Below are positions 53,696 to 61,985 of a stretch of 64,000 bases of DNA, piece by piece. The translations under genes were made by a program, and so were the position numbers. The stretch's first letter is position 1. Each line of letters begins with the position of its first letter. The stretch comes from Streptomyces sp. NBC_01439 (lineage in GTDB: Bacteria; Actinomycetota; Actinomycetes; Streptomycetales; Streptomycetaceae), in assembly GCF_036227605.1 (NCBI RefSeq), contig NZ_CP109487.1:9514284-9578283 (forward strand), given 5' to 3'. The notes beneath the pieces are model-generated. The model ran no database searches. It was not told the DNA's origin and saw only the letters and a program-made list of their open reading frames with translations.

Positions 53696-53836
53696 AGCCC
53701 ACCCCCATGCGCCGTCGGACTGCACACAGGATGTCTCCCGTGCGTCACACACCGTATTGGCCGGAGGGTACCCAAAGGTCAGCCGTCTGATCAAGAAGAG
53801 GAACGCTCGGCCGATATCTGATGAGGGTGTGTCAGA

Positions 53837-54274
53837 TCAATCCCATCCGCTGAGGCCGGGCTGGCCGGGGAACATCCCCTTGCAGTCGCCGAAGCGGATG
53901 GTGTCGCTCTGAGAGCTTTGTTCCTCGCACTTCTGGCGGTCGTTCTGCGGACCACTGCTACCGGTGGTTGAGCAGGATCCCGCGAGCGCGATGATCACGG
54001 CGAAGGTGACGATGAGCCCGCACCCGATGGCCGTAGGGGACGGCCCGGGAACGGTGACGGCCGCCGGTCGCTTCGGTGTCTGGGCGGGGAGACCGTAGAC
54101 GCCGGTCGAAGCGGCGCTCTGCGCGGAGTGCGCGAGGGTGCTGTGACTGCCCCCGCGAAACGCGGCGTAGGGGTGTCCGGCGACCAAGGCGTGATGGGCA
54201 GCGGACCGTATCTCGTAGCCGGCTGCGGCGTTGAAGCTCTGCCCGCAGCCGGGGTGGAGGCATCTCAGATCCAT
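53837..54274 (-). CDS. Zinc-finger/membrane small protein in the defence island
   Basis: 145 residues from ATG 54274-54272. N-terminal finger MDLRCLHPGCGQSFNAAAGY, EIRSAAHHALVAGHP: C-x4-C with two histidine clusters, fitting a C2H2-type metal site. A Ser/Ala/Pro linker follows, then one membrane helix (GCGLIVTFAVIIALAGSCS) and an extracytoplasmic tail with cysteines and a TIRFGDCKGMFPGQPGL segment. The combination of a finger and a membrane anchor is unusual. It sits between the AlbA_2-domain gene (35 bases upstream) and the ABC-3C operon, all on the same strand, so it may be part of the same defence unit. Family not recognised. Confidence 0.7.
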   Translation of the reverse strand: MDLRCLHPGCGQSFNAAAGYEIRSAAHHALVAGHPYAAFRGGSHSTLAHSAQSAASTGVYGLPAQTPKRPAAVTVPGPSPTAIGCGLIVTFAVIIALAGSCSTTGSSGPQNDRQKCEEQSSQSDTIRFGDCKGMFPGQPGLSGWD

Positions 54275-54309
54275 CGTGGTGTGTGGTCCTTCCTGCGTGT
54301 GCCCTGGCC

Positions 54310-55590
54310 TCAGTGCGCGTTGATCCCGAACTGGTGCAGCAGCCCTTCGACGAGTTCCTTCCCGGTCGCCTGGAGAACGTCGTCGTCGGCGATCGGTGGC
54401 AGTTCCGTGGTGGCCGGAATGACGCGTAGGGGCTGCCGTGCCCGCTCGATCGCGCGGGGCTGGCCAATGTCGTACCCGCAGGCCAGGAACCGGAAGTCTG
54501 GTCCGTTGTTGCCGTCGGCCACGATGGCTGCGGTGATGTCCACGGTGGAGTCGAGCAGGCGGCGTCGGCGGTGGGCGTCGATGACCGCGACGGCTTCGCC
54601 CAGAGCGGTGGGAAGCGTCCAGGTGTCGACCAAGGCCGCGCCTATCTGACTGGGCATGGGGTGACTCAGGTCGACACACACGACGACCCCTCCGTCATGG
54701 TGGAGCTCGACCATGGCTCCAGCCTGTGTGCCTCGCAGTTCCGGCACGAGGATGTTGCTGTCGACCCAGCGCCGCAGCCCCACGTGCATGCCGTTGCTGA
54801 GCCGATCGGACAGAGCGCCGCGGACCCCGTACGGATCGCTGTGAGCCCGAAGCCGTGCGGCGGTCTTGACGCCGTCGAGCAGGACGGCCTTGGCCTCGGC
54901 ACGGCTCGGAGCGGGCACCAGGCGCGGCACCGGCCGTGAGGGACGCCCCGCAACGACCAGCCACGCACATCCCGGCACGGACTCACCGAGGACGACTGAG
55001 GCGGCCTGCTGAACAAGTTCGGCGAGAGCTGTCTCGGCCCGCGCCTGCCGCGAGAAGCGTTCCTGATAGGCACGCGCGACTTGATGCTCGGACATGTAGA
55101 AGGTCTCGCTCCCGACACGGTAGGGCGCGTTGAAGGTCGCCCGGTCCTTGTCCTTCTGCTCCCATCCGTACTGGAAGTGCGGCGCGAGTTCGCTCGGTGT
55201 CACGTCGACGATCAGGAAGTCGGGACCGCCCCCACCCGGTGCGGGCAGAGGGATGATGTCGACGCCGGACAGGTAGGGCTGGACTCCGTTGCGGAGGGTC
55301 TGCGTCAGCTGCTGCTCATTCACCTCGGCGAGGTCGATGCCGACGGCCTCGATGTCGTCCGTGACCCCGTACACGAGCAGGCCGCCGCGGGTATTCGCCA
55401 TCGCGGTGACGTCCTTGGCGAACTCGTTCCAGATGCCCGGCTTGGGCACGAAGGTGGGCAGCTGCTTCTTCCAGTCGAGGTCGTCCGTTTCACCGAGCTT
55501 CGAGGCCACGGCGTCCATGATCATCCCGTGGGTAAGGGGGCCCATCGGGCGGCCCAGATGTTCGTGCAGTCGAGTCCAGGAGCGCGCCAT
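54310..55590 (-). CDS. AlbA_2/Schlafen-like domain protein
   Basis: 426 residues from ATG 55590-55588. The N-terminal AlbA_2 (Schlafen-like) domain (~25-180) is recognisable: DDLDWKKQLPTF (E/D-x-K core), EFAKDVTAMANTRGGLLVYG, VTDDIEAVGIDLAEVNEQQL, PAPGGGGPDFLIVDVTPSEL. The conserved residues E/D-x-x-x-x-K and the A-N-T/S-x-G-G-x-x-x-x-G loop are kept. The C-terminal half (~190-426) is not recognised but includes DSNILVPELRGTQAGAMVEL. AlbA_2 proteins are often RNA-cleaving or nucleotide-binding components of defence systems. Same strand as the ABC-3C genes, upstream by 1.7 kb. Intact. Confidence 0.8.
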   Translation of the reverse strand: MARSWTRLHEHLGRPMGPLTHGMIMDAVASKLGETDDLDWKKQLPTFVPKPGIWNEFAKDVTAMANTRGGLLVYGVTDDIEAVGIDLAEVNEQQLTQTLRNGVQPYLSGVDIIPLPAPGGGGPDFLIVDVTPSELAPHFQYGWEQKDKDRATFNAPYRVGSETFYMSEHQVARAYQERFSRQARAETALAELVQQAASVVLGESVPGCAWLVVAGRPSRPVPRLVPAPSRAEAKAVLLDGVKTAARLRAHSDPYGVRGALSDRLSNGMHVGLRRWVDSNILVPELRGTQAGAMVELHHDGGVVVCVDLSHPMPSQIGAALVDTWTLPTALGEAVAVIDAHRRRRLLDSTVDITAAIVADGNNGPDFRFLACGYDIGQPRAIERARQPLRVIPATTELPPIADDDVLQATGKELVEGLLHQFGINAH

Positions 55591-55719
55591 TTCGCCACCC
55601 TATGAAGCATCGGCCTACGCCGGTGGGTGGTTCGCCAAACCAGTGGTTCGCGAGGTCTGCCATCGCGTCCAGCCAGGGCAGGTGACCCGCGTGGAGAGCG
55701 GTTCAACCAGGGGGTGGTC

Positions 55720-55940
55720 GTCGCTTCTTTGTGGTCGGGGGTGTGGGGGTGGTCGGGGGTGTGGGTGGTGTGGTGGCCGGCGTCGGGGGTGTGGGTGGTG
55801 TCGGGTCGGGGTCGCGGTGGGGGGCGCGCCCGGGGTGGCGGTGTGTGGTTGCCGGTGTTGGTGTGGGGTTGCCGGTGTTGCGGGGTGGGCGCCCGCGGGT
55901 GGGTGCGGGGTTGCGGGGTGGACGGTGTCGCCCGCGTGTT
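55720..55940 (+). repeat. G/T-rich degenerate tandem repeat
   Basis: About 220 bases with the plus strand strongly G/T-rich: units like GGTCGGGGGTGTGGGTGGT recur near 55735-55800, then decay. Low-complexity open frames here are not genes. Strand asymmetry of this type can form G-quadruplexes or R-loops; it lies directly upstream of the mobilisation genes. Confidence 0.7.
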
Positions 55941-56020
55941 GGCGCGCCTGGTTTCCCGGCTCGCGGGCGCATGGTCCTGCACCATTTTTCAGGCATTAGA
56001 AATAGGCAGCCAGTTAGTGC

Positions 56021-56035
56021 GTACTGGAACAGTAC
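56021..56035 (+). promoter_or_regulatory. Candidate oriT/promoter dyad upstream of mobC
   Basis: GTACTG-GAA-CAGTAC is a perfect 6-bp inverted repeat in a locally A/T-richer 60-bp stretch (55980-56040) just before the MobC-like gene. MobA-type relaxases nick next to such a dyad, so this is a candidate oriT core; a promoter/operator for the mob operon is equally possible. Confidence 0.45.
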
Positions 56036-56105
56036 GGGCTGACTGACACCGAAGGGCCCGGTGTATTCGCCGCCCCTTGCGGGCGCTTTTCGGGAGTGGT
56101 TATCG

Positions 56106-56522
56106 ATGGGTGTTGAGGGGTCGTCCGGTGGGGTCCGCCGACGTGAGCGGCTGACGTCCGAGCCGCGTGGCCGGCGGGTGAATCTGTCGTTCAACGACGC
56201 GGAGCTGGAGGTCCTACGGCTGGCCGCGGGGCGGGAGGGGATGTCGCCCGCGTCGTGGGCGGGACGTCAGGTGATGGCGGTCGCCCAACACACCCTGGTG
56301 CCGGTCTCCCGTGACGCCAGCGACGTGTTGCGGGAGCTGATCGCGGCCCGGGTCCATCTGCGGGAGACCGTCACCGCGCTCCGCGCCCTGGCCGCCGCCG
56401 ACCCGCCCGCCGCCGGCGGTCCGGCCACAGCCGCCGACGTCGTGGCACGCGCCCTGGACGCGGTGGCCCGCGTGGATGAGGCGACCGTCGCGGTGATGCG
56501 GGAGAGGCGCTCGCGGTCGTGA
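56106..56522 (+). CDS. MobC-like relaxosome accessory protein
   Basis: 138 residues from ATG 56106 (GGGAG about nine bases upstream). Ribbon-helix-helix-like DNA-binding start (RRVNLSFNDAELEVLRLAAG, REGMSPASWAGRQVMAVAQH), then a helical C-terminal region (DASDVLRELIAARVHLRETV, AADVVARALDAVARVDEATV). The N-terminal signature matches MobC accessory proteins of actinobacterial mobilisable plasmids and integrative elements, which help the relaxase at oriT. The stop overlaps the relaxase start (GTGATG), so the two are co-translated. Intact. Confidence 0.82.
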   Translation: MGVEGSSGGVRRRERLTSEPRGRRVNLSFNDAELEVLRLAAGREGMSPASWAGRQVMAVAQHTLVPVSRDASDVLRELIAARVHLRETVTALRALAAADPPAAGGPATAADVVARALDAVARVDEATVAVMRERRSRS

Positions 56523-57946
56523 TGCCGAAGAAGGCGCCGGGCGGGTCGGAGACGGTCGAGCTCCTGGAGTACCTCTTCGGTCCCGGGGAGCGCGACGAGC
56601 ACACCGACCCCCACCTGATCGCCGCCTGGGACCCGGACCTGCCCTGCCCGGCCCGCGACCCCGGCCGGATGACGCTCGCCGGCCTGGCACTGCTCCTGGA
56701 CGCCCCCGTCGAAGCTTTGCGCGGCCCACGCCCGGCCGAGCACGTCTGGCACGTCTCGGTCCGCAACCACGCCGGCGACCGCACCCTGTCGGACGCCGAA
56801 TGGGCGGAGGTCGCCGCCGCCATGGTGCACGCCGCGGGCATCGCCGAGCACGGCGACGAACACGCCTGCCGGTGGGTCGCCGTACGGCACGCGGACGATC
56901 ACATCCACATCGCGGCGACCCTCGCCCGCCAGGACGGCCGGCATCCCCGTGTACGCGGCGACATCCCCGCGATGCACGCCGCCGCCCGCGTCTTCGAAGC
57001 CCGCTGGGGCCTCACGCTGATGTCGCCGCTCGACCGGACCGCGCGCCGCCGCCCGGTCACCGGCGAGGCCGAGAAAGCCGCCCGCCGCGGCCTGGCCGAG
57101 ACCGCCCGCGAATCCCTGCAGCGCACCGTCCGCATCGCGGCCGCGCTCGCGCAGGGCGACGCCGACTTCCTCGACCGGCTCCGCGACGCGGGCCTGCGCG
57201 TGCGGGAGCGCCACGGTGACGACGGCACCCTGGTCGGCTACGCGGTCGCGCTCCCCGGCGACCGCGCGGACCGCGGCAGCCGGCTGGTGTGGTTCTCCGG
57301 GTCGACGCTCGCCTACGACCTGTCCCTGCCCCGCGTCCGCGAACGCTTCACCCCCGCCGTCACCTCGGCCGACTGGGCGCTGGCCGAACACCGGATCCGG
57401 GAGGCCTCCGCGCTCCTGGGCCGCGCCGGTCAAGCTGATGGTGCCGGGGATGTCGCCGCGCTCGGCGACCTCCTGGCGGTGGCCGCCGAGCACTCTCCGG
57501 CCCTGGTCCGTGACCGTGTCCGCGCGGCGGCCGACGCCTTCGAGCAGGCCGCCCGCGCCCCCGGCGCCCGCTCCCTGGAGGGCCGCGCCCGTGCCGGATG
57601 GCGCTCGGCCGCGCGGGCGTTGGAGCACGCCCCGCGTGCCGGCCGCGGGGGAGGCGCCGCGGTCGTCCTCACCCTGCTGATCGCTTTGGTGGAGGCGGTG
57701 GAGGCCGCCGCCTTCTGGCACCGCGCGCAGGAGCACCGGGCGCAGGCGAGAGCCGCCGCGGAGGCCGCCGTCCTGCTGCGCGAGGCAGCCGGCTTTACCG
57801 GTACCCCGCCCCCGACGACGAAGCCGCGCACCGGTCGAGTGGTGCGCACGCCGGGCCGTGGCCTGCCCGCCGCTACGCCCGTTACCGGTGTACCGGTCCG
57901 GCCGCGCCCTGAACCCGGTCGGCCGGGCCCGTCCCGTACGCGCTGA
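56519..57946 (+). CDS. MobA/VirD2-type relaxase
   Basis: 475 residues from GTG 56519 (an ATG follows directly). N-terminal relaxase domain: KAPGGSETVELLEYLFGPGE, the segment PAEHVWHVSVRNHAGDRTLS, and the histidine triad in WVAVRHADDHIHIAATLARQ (H-x-D-D-H-x-H, metal ligands). A tyrosine in EYLFGPG near residue 16 is a nucleophile candidate. After ~200 residues, LPGDRADRGSRLVWFSGSTL, LPRVRERFTPAVTSADWALA, and a helical/low-complexity tail. It would nick and pilot DNA during conjugative mobilisation. No coupling or secretion genes follow in the window, so it probably depends on a helper element. Confidence 0.88.
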   Translation: MMPKKAPGGSETVELLEYLFGPGERDEHTDPHLIAAWDPDLPCPARDPGRMTLAGLALLLDAPVEALRGPRPAEHVWHVSVRNHAGDRTLSDAEWAEVAAAMVHAAGIAEHGDEHACRWVAVRHADDHIHIAATLARQDGRHPRVRGDIPAMHAAARVFEARWGLTLMSPLDRTARRRPVTGEAEKAARRGLAETARESLQRTVRIAAALAQGDADFLDRLRDAGLRVRERHGDDGTLVGYAVALPGDRADRGSRLVWFSGSTLAYDLSLPRVRERFTPAVTSADWALAEHRIREASALLGRAGQADGAGDVAALGDLLAVAAEHSPALVRDRVRAAADAFEQAARAPGARSLEGRARAGWRSAARALEHAPRAGRGGGAAVVLTLLIALVEAVEAAAFWHRAQEHRAQARAAAEAAVLLREAAGFTGTPPPTTKPRTGRVVRTPGRGLPAATPVTGVPVRPRPEPGRPGPSRTR

Positions 57947-57968
57947 ACCCGATCCGAGGAAGCTGCCG

Positions 57969-59414
57969 ATGACGTCCGGATACCCGCCGCTGCCCGAGCC
58001 GTTTGCCGAAGCCCTCGGGGAGGCCGCGCACACCGCGGCGATGGCCTACCGCCTGGTGCTGGCCATCTCCGACGCGGTCCGCCGCGCCGCCCAGAAACGC
58101 CTCACCGGCCGGGAGGAGGAACTCGGCGAGGACGCCGAGAAGATGGCGCCGGGCTGGTCGGCCGACCAGCTGCGCGGCCACCTCGGCGACGACATCCTGG
58201 CCGTGCTGATGCAGGACACCGACTGGCCGCGGATGGCCCGCCAGCTCGTCGGCCTGCAGCAGGCCGGCGTCGACCTCGGGGTGTTCCTGCCGCAGATGGG
58301 GCGGATGACCGCCGGGGTCCACCAGGCCGTCACGGCGAACGCCGCCCGTATCAAGGCCGAGGGCACCGACCGCTGGGCCGACCTCCTGCGCACGTCGATG
58401 CCCGAGGGCCTGGTCCGCGACGCGATCCTCGCCTCCCCGGCCTGGCCCGACATCGCCGCCGCGATGGGCCGCCTCGACGCCGCCGGGATCGATGTCGCCC
58501 GGATCCTCACCGACGCCCACCGCGCCGGGGCCGGCGTCGACCAGGCCGTCGCCGCGGTCACTGCGGCCGCCGCCAACACCCCCGCCCCCACCACGGCCCC
58601 GACCGCCCCTACCGGGGCCCCGGCGGCCGCCGCTCCGGCTCCCGCACCCGCGGCCGGCGCCCGGGTACCGGCCGACGACCCGTGGGCACCGCCCGCCCGA
58701 CCGATCCCCGCCCCCGCAGCGCCCGCTCCTGCTCCCGGGGCGGCGGTCGGCGCCGCGAGGGATGTGCTGGCCGAACGCATGGGCGCGGCCGGTGACCCGT
58801 GGGCCGCGCCCGCCCGCCCGGTCCCCGCTCCGGCACCCACCCCTGCGGGCGCGCCCGCGCCCGTTCCCGCGCCCGCTCCTGCGAGTTCGGATGCGAAGCG
58901 GGTATGGGGCCCGCTGACCGAGGGCCTGACCATTCCCCGCGACCTCGACCTCGGCAACCGGCCCCGCGCCCTGAAACAACTCAGGGTGCAACCGGCCGCG
59001 CACTCCCAGATGGTCGCGATGATCAAGCAGGTCCTGCCGGAGCAGGAAGCCGGGCTCCTGATCGGCTCACGCCCGTGGCCGCTGCTCGCCGCCCGCATGC
59101 AGCAGCTCGGCGAACACCACGGCACCGACACCGTCGCCCAGCACCTGAACCGCCTCACCAGCGGCACCTCCTGGCAGGAAGCCACCGGCAGCGCCCTGGT
59201 CGGCCGCCTCGTCGACGCCACCCTCACCTCCCTGACCACCCCGCCCGGTACGCCGGCCCCCGCCCGGCCCCGGGTCTCCGCGGCCGCCGCCCGCTCCCGC
59301 TCCACCACCACCCCCGCCGCCGCGGCCCCCGGCCGGCAGGCCCCGGCGGAGGCCGCGGTACCCGCGCACCGGCAGCAGGCCGCACCGGCCAGGGGCGCGG
59401 GGCGTACGCGGTGA
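57969..59414 (+). CDS. Mobilisation-module protein with Pro/Ala-rich middle (unknown function)
   Basis: 481 residues from ATG 57969. N-terminal helical domain (~1-205: PEPFAEALGEAAHTAAMAYR, GWSADQLRGHLGDDILAVLM, PRMARQLVGLQQAGVDLGVF, MTAGVHQAVTANAARIKAEG, WPDIAAAMGRLDAAGIDVAR), a Pro/Ala-rich linker with two repeats around D-D/G-D-P-W-A-P/A-P-A-R-P-[IV]-P-A, and a C-terminal domain (VWGPLTEGLTIPRDLDLGNR, LKQLRVQPAAHSQMVAMIKQ, GSRPWPLLAARMQQLGEHHG). Such proteins are conserved next to relaxase genes in Streptomyces mobile elements. It follows the relaxase by 22 bases and overlaps the next gene by GTGA. Role unknown. Confidence 0.72.
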   Translation: MTSGYPPLPEPFAEALGEAAHTAAMAYRLVLAISDAVRRAAQKRLTGREEELGEDAEKMAPGWSADQLRGHLGDDILAVLMQDTDWPRMARQLVGLQQAGVDLGVFLPQMGRMTAGVHQAVTANAARIKAEGTDRWADLLRTSMPEGLVRDAILASPAWPDIAAAMGRLDAAGIDVARILTDAHRAGAGVDQAVAAVTAAAANTPAPTTAPTAPTGAPAAAAPAPAPAAGARVPADDPWAPPARPIPAPAAPAPAPGAAVGAARDVLAERMGAAGDPWAAPARPVPAPAPTPAGAPAPVPAPAPASSDAKRVWGPLTEGLTIPRDLDLGNRPRALKQLRVQPAAHSQMVAMIKQVLPEQEAGLLIGSRPWPLLAARMQQLGEHHGTDTVAQHLNRLTSGTSWQEATGSALVGRLVDATLTSLTTPPGTPAPARPRVSAAAARSRSTTTPAAAAPGRQAPAEAAVPAHRQQAAPARGAGRTR

Positions 59415-59743
59415 CGGCGAAGACTCCCGGACTGTGGGGCCTGCGGGCGGAGCGGGCGCGGGCGGCCTGGTGGGCGCTGCCGGGCCGGGACCGGATCGCG
59501 GTCGAAGGGTTTCTGCTGACCGGCCTGCTGTTCGCGGCCGCCTGGAGGGCGGGCCACCTCGGCATGGCGCAGGCGGACTTCGTCCTGTCGGTCCTGTCCG
59601 GCACGGCGGGCGTCGCCACCCTGTACCGGGGCGCCGTCCACCGGCCGCAGTCGGCCCCGCCTCCGGCCGGACCGCTGGTCGCGCCGTCGGAGGAAGTCCA
59701 GCGGCACGCCGCCCGCGAAGCCGGCACCGCGCCAGGCACCTGA
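59411..59743 (+). CDS. Small membrane protein of the mobilisation module
   Basis: 110 residues from GTG 59411, overlapping the preceding stop (GTGA). A basic/aromatic start (GLWGLRAERARAAWWALPGR), one or two membrane segments (FLLTGLLFAAAWRAGHLGMA, DFVLSVLSGTAGVATLYRGA) and a Pro-rich tail. Its place in the mob operon is its main context; no family recognised. Confidence 0.7.
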   Translation: MTAKTPGLWGLRAERARAAWWALPGRDRIAVEGFLLTGLLFAAAWRAGHLGMAQADFVLSVLSGTAGVATLYRGAVHRPQSAPPPAGPLVAPSEEVQRHAAREAGTAPGT

Positions 59744-59777
59744 CCGGGGAAGAACCGCGAGGAAGAGGGGGAGACGG

Positions 59778-60191
59778 ATGGTGATGTCAGGCAGGCAGCG
59801 CCGGGCCGGTGGCAGCGCGCTGGCGGGGCTTGTGCTGGCCACGGCCGGCTGGTGGGCGCAGTGGTCCGGGTACGAGGTCGTGGGCACGGCCCTGACCCTG
59901 CTGGCCGGGATCGTGGTGCTGGCCGGTGCGTGGCGCTCGGGCGTCCTGCACCTCCCGCAGCCCGCCGAACCCGACCCGGACGCCCCCGCGCCGGTGCGGC
60001 CGTCCTCGGCACGCGCGAAGGCGGACCAGGAGCGCTCGATGCGCCTGCTGAAGGCGATCGACGAGGCCGCCGACGACGGATCCGGCCTGCCGGGGGAGCT
60101 GTCGGAGTTCGAGCGGATCGTCCTCTTCGGAGTCGCCGAACTTCCCGGCCGGCAGTACCCGCCACCGGGCCACGACTACCCGCGCACCTGA
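59778..60191 (+). CDS. Two-helix membrane protein of the mobilisation module
   Basis: 137 residues from ATG 59778 with GAGGGGGAGAC upstream. Helices SALAGLVLATAGWWAQWSGY and EVVGTALTLLAGIVVLAGAW, then a cytosolic tail (SSARAKADQERSMRLLKAID, SGLPGELSEFERIVLFGVAE). Last plus-strand gene of the mob operon; unknown function. Confidence 0.72.
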   Translation: MVMSGRQRRAGGSALAGLVLATAGWWAQWSGYEVVGTALTLLAGIVVLAGAWRSGVLHLPQPAEPDPDAPAPVRPSSARAKADQERSMRLLKAIDEAADDGSGLPGELSEFERIVLFGVAELPGRQYPPPGHDYPRT

Positions 60192-60204
60192 CCCACGCCG
60201 GGCT

Positions 60205-61128
60205 TCAGCCCCGTCGCTCCCGTCGCGGAGGGGCGGGGGGCGCGTCCCCGGGCGGCTGTTCAGCCTGCGGGTGTTCGTCTTCGCAGGGGTGCCGTCCCCA
60301 ATCGAGAGAGCCGTTGGCGCGGTCCACTTTGATCAGGCCGTGGCCCAGGACGTAAGGGGAGGCCGCCATCTCCGGATCGTTCATGATGATCGCGAGTGCG
60401 GAGCCGGCGACGTTCATGTCGAGGGCGGGTTCGGCGCCGAGCAGGATGTGGTCGAGGTAGGCGGCGTAGTGCCGTGCGGCTCCGGGAAGCCGGTCCAGGC
60501 GGTACCGGGCCTCACGCAGTTCCTGACCGGTGAACTCACCGGCGTCGCGCCGCCGCCGGCAGCTGCGGCACAGGCGGAGCAGGAGCCAGGGGTTCGGGGC
60601 CTGCGGGGACAGCCCGGTCGGACGCATGGCCGGGAACTGCGAGAACTTCTCCTCGTCGGGGTCCTCCAGGGCCACGATGTCGTAGGGGCGGTCCAGCTCC
60701 CGGGTCTTGCCGCACGTCGGGATGGAGCAGGCCGGGCTGAGCCCGTACAGCAGGTCCCGCGTGTACTCGGACATGTCCGGCGGAGCGCCCTGGGCGGCGA
60801 CCCGGTCGGCTTCGTACTGCGCCTGGTGCCACAGCTTCTCCAGCCGCAGCAGCTCCTTGCCGATCGGGTCCTTGTGGTTCGCGTCCCGGCCCCAGTCCCT
60901 GACCTGCTCGGTCAAGTACCCGGTGACGGCTTCCATGACCTCGTAGCTGGGCACCTTCGGCAGCCCGAAGGCGTTTTGCACCGCGCCGTGGCTGAAGCCC
61001 CGCGCCGCAGCGATCGTCCTCATGCTGGGCCGCCCCGCCCGGCGGTACAGGTGGTGCAGGGCCCGGTTGAAATCCCGACGAGCACCCGGCGGCAGCTCCG
61101 GCGGCGTGATGTCTCCTGCACGTCCCAC
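60205..61128 (-). CDS. Helix-turn-helix protein with CxxC pairs (unknown function)
   Basis: 307 residues from GTG 61128-61126 (AAGGAG eight bases upstream). HTH-like region at ~33-75 (RPSMRTIAAARGFSHGAVQN, AFGLPKVPSYEVMEAVTGYL), charged helices, then a possible metal-binding region (SIPTCGKTRELDRPYDIVAL, LLRLCRSCRRRRDAGEFTGQ), and a C-terminal part (AAYLDHILLGAEPALDMNVA, ALAIIMNDPEMAASPYVLGH). Cysteines in C-G-K-T and C-R-S-C could form one site. Its gene follows a 62-residue membrane-protein gene by five bases on the same strand. The family is not recognised. Confidence 0.68.
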   Translation of the reverse strand: MGRAGDITPPELPPGARRDFNRALHHLYRRAGRPSMRTIAAARGFSHGAVQNAFGLPKVPSYEVMEAVTGYLTEQVRDWGRDANHKDPIGKELLRLEKLWHQAQYEADRVAAQGAPPDMSEYTRDLLYGLSPACSIPTCGKTRELDRPYDIVALEDPDEEKFSQFPAMRPTGLSPQAPNPWLLLRLCRSCRRRRDAGEFTGQELREARYRLDRLPGAARHYAAYLDHILLGAEPALDMNVAGSALAIIMNDPEMAASPYVLGHGLIKVDRANGSLDWGRHPCEDEHPQAEQPPGDAPPAPPRRERRG

Positions 61129-61133
61129 GGTCC

Positions 61134-61322
61134 CTACTCCTTCCCCGCCGAAGCGGCCGACTCATTGTTCACCGGCTCGTGCGCCGCCGTCTGCGTGTCC
61201 AGGGACCCGCCCCCCGCGGCGCGCGCCGTACGGCGCCTGCGCCATACGACTCGGGCCTGCCGAGCGGCCCCGAAGACCAACGCGAGGACGATTCCGGAGA
61301 CGACGTTGTCGATGATGTTCAT
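61134..61322 (-). CDS. Small membrane protein
   Basis: 62 residues from ATG 61322-61320: MNIIDNVVSGIVLALVFGAA (one membrane helix), RQARVVWRRRRTARAAGGGS and a polar tail NNESAASAGKE. The stop overlaps the ribosome-binding site of the next gene, so the pair is cotranscribed. No family recognised. Confidence 0.6.
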   Translation of the reverse strand: MNIIDNVVSGIVLALVFGAARQARVVWRRRRTARAAGGGSLDTQTAAHEPVNNESAASAGKE

Positions 61323-61394
61323 AGACCCACCATCACGGTCCCGGATCGCCGAATGGACAGATGTGGACAGCCCGTTCAGAAACGATCGACCCAG

Positions 61395-61500
61395 CACGAC
61401 GAGGCCCAGTCGACGCCGAGGTCGGCGAGTATGGCGAGCTGCGCCGGGGTCGAGCCGGTCCCGGCGGGCCTTCATGTTCCCGATCCAGATCCCGGTCCGG
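61395..61500 (-). pseudogene. Duplicated tail of a helicase-associated-domain gene
   Basis: Minus-strand TGIWIGNMKARRDRLDP, then after a one-base insertion AQLAILADLGVDWAS, closely parallels the end of the helicase at 61986 (GIWVGNQKARRDRLDTAQLG, ALAELGVDWAR). It is a short truncated duplicate of the last helicase-associated repeat. Confidence 0.7.
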
Positions 61501-61629
61501 TCGGCGGGACGACAACGGCGTGCTCAGCGTCACGGCCCGGTAGGAGGGTCCGGGGTCCGGCCGTGACCTCGAAGGCGGTCAAGGCCTTGTACCGGGGGCA
61601 GGGCCGACGCAGGGGAGAAGGAAGAGCCG

Positions 61630-61905
61630 ATGGTGGACAACACGACCGGGCAGGCCTCCAGGGGCCGGTGGCCGGTGCTGAGTGCTCGGGAGGTGAGCTG
61701 CCTGGTGGCCGGCGTCGTGCTGATCGTGGCCGGGCAGCTCTGGTACTGGCTGGCCGACGGCACCTCACCGGCCACCACCCCGACCGCCCGCTGGTTCCAG
61801 AACGCAGCAGCAGCGGGCGCGGGACTCTGGCTGCAGATCCTCGGCGTGCTCCTCCTCGCGGGCACCCTGCTGCGCCCCCCGCTGAAGAGGACCGACCGCC
61901 CGTAA
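61630..61905 (+). CDS. Two-helix membrane protein
   Basis: 91 residues from ATG 61630 (GGGAGAAGGAAG upstream). MVDNTTGQASRGRWPVLSAR, helix EVSCLVAGVVLIVAGQLWYW, loop, helix AAAAGAGLWLQILGVLLLAG, and a short tail TLLRPPLKRTDRP. Unknown function; convergent with the helicase gene. Confidence 0.68.
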   Translation: MVDNTTGQASRGRWPVLSAREVSCLVAGVVLIVAGQLWYWLADGTSPATTPTARWFQNAAAAGAGLWLQILGVLLLAGTLLRPPLKRTDRP

Positions 61906-61985
61906 CACCCCCGCGCGGGGCGGGTACGGGGCCCGGAGCGGGACCGTACACAGCATCTGCCGACCGGCAGCCACCCCGACGGCGC

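Noticed and set aside
55720..55940. G/T-rich repeat as a telomere
   Set aside because: Streptomyces telomeres consist of several palindromes forming hairpins at the very end; this region has strand-biased low complexity, not ordered palindromes, and genes continue on both sides.
56267..58033. 588-codon open frame opposite the relaxase genes
   Set aside because: Gly/Arg/Ala-rich antisense shadow; the plus strand encodes MobC and relaxase with recognisable motifs and ribosome-binding sites.
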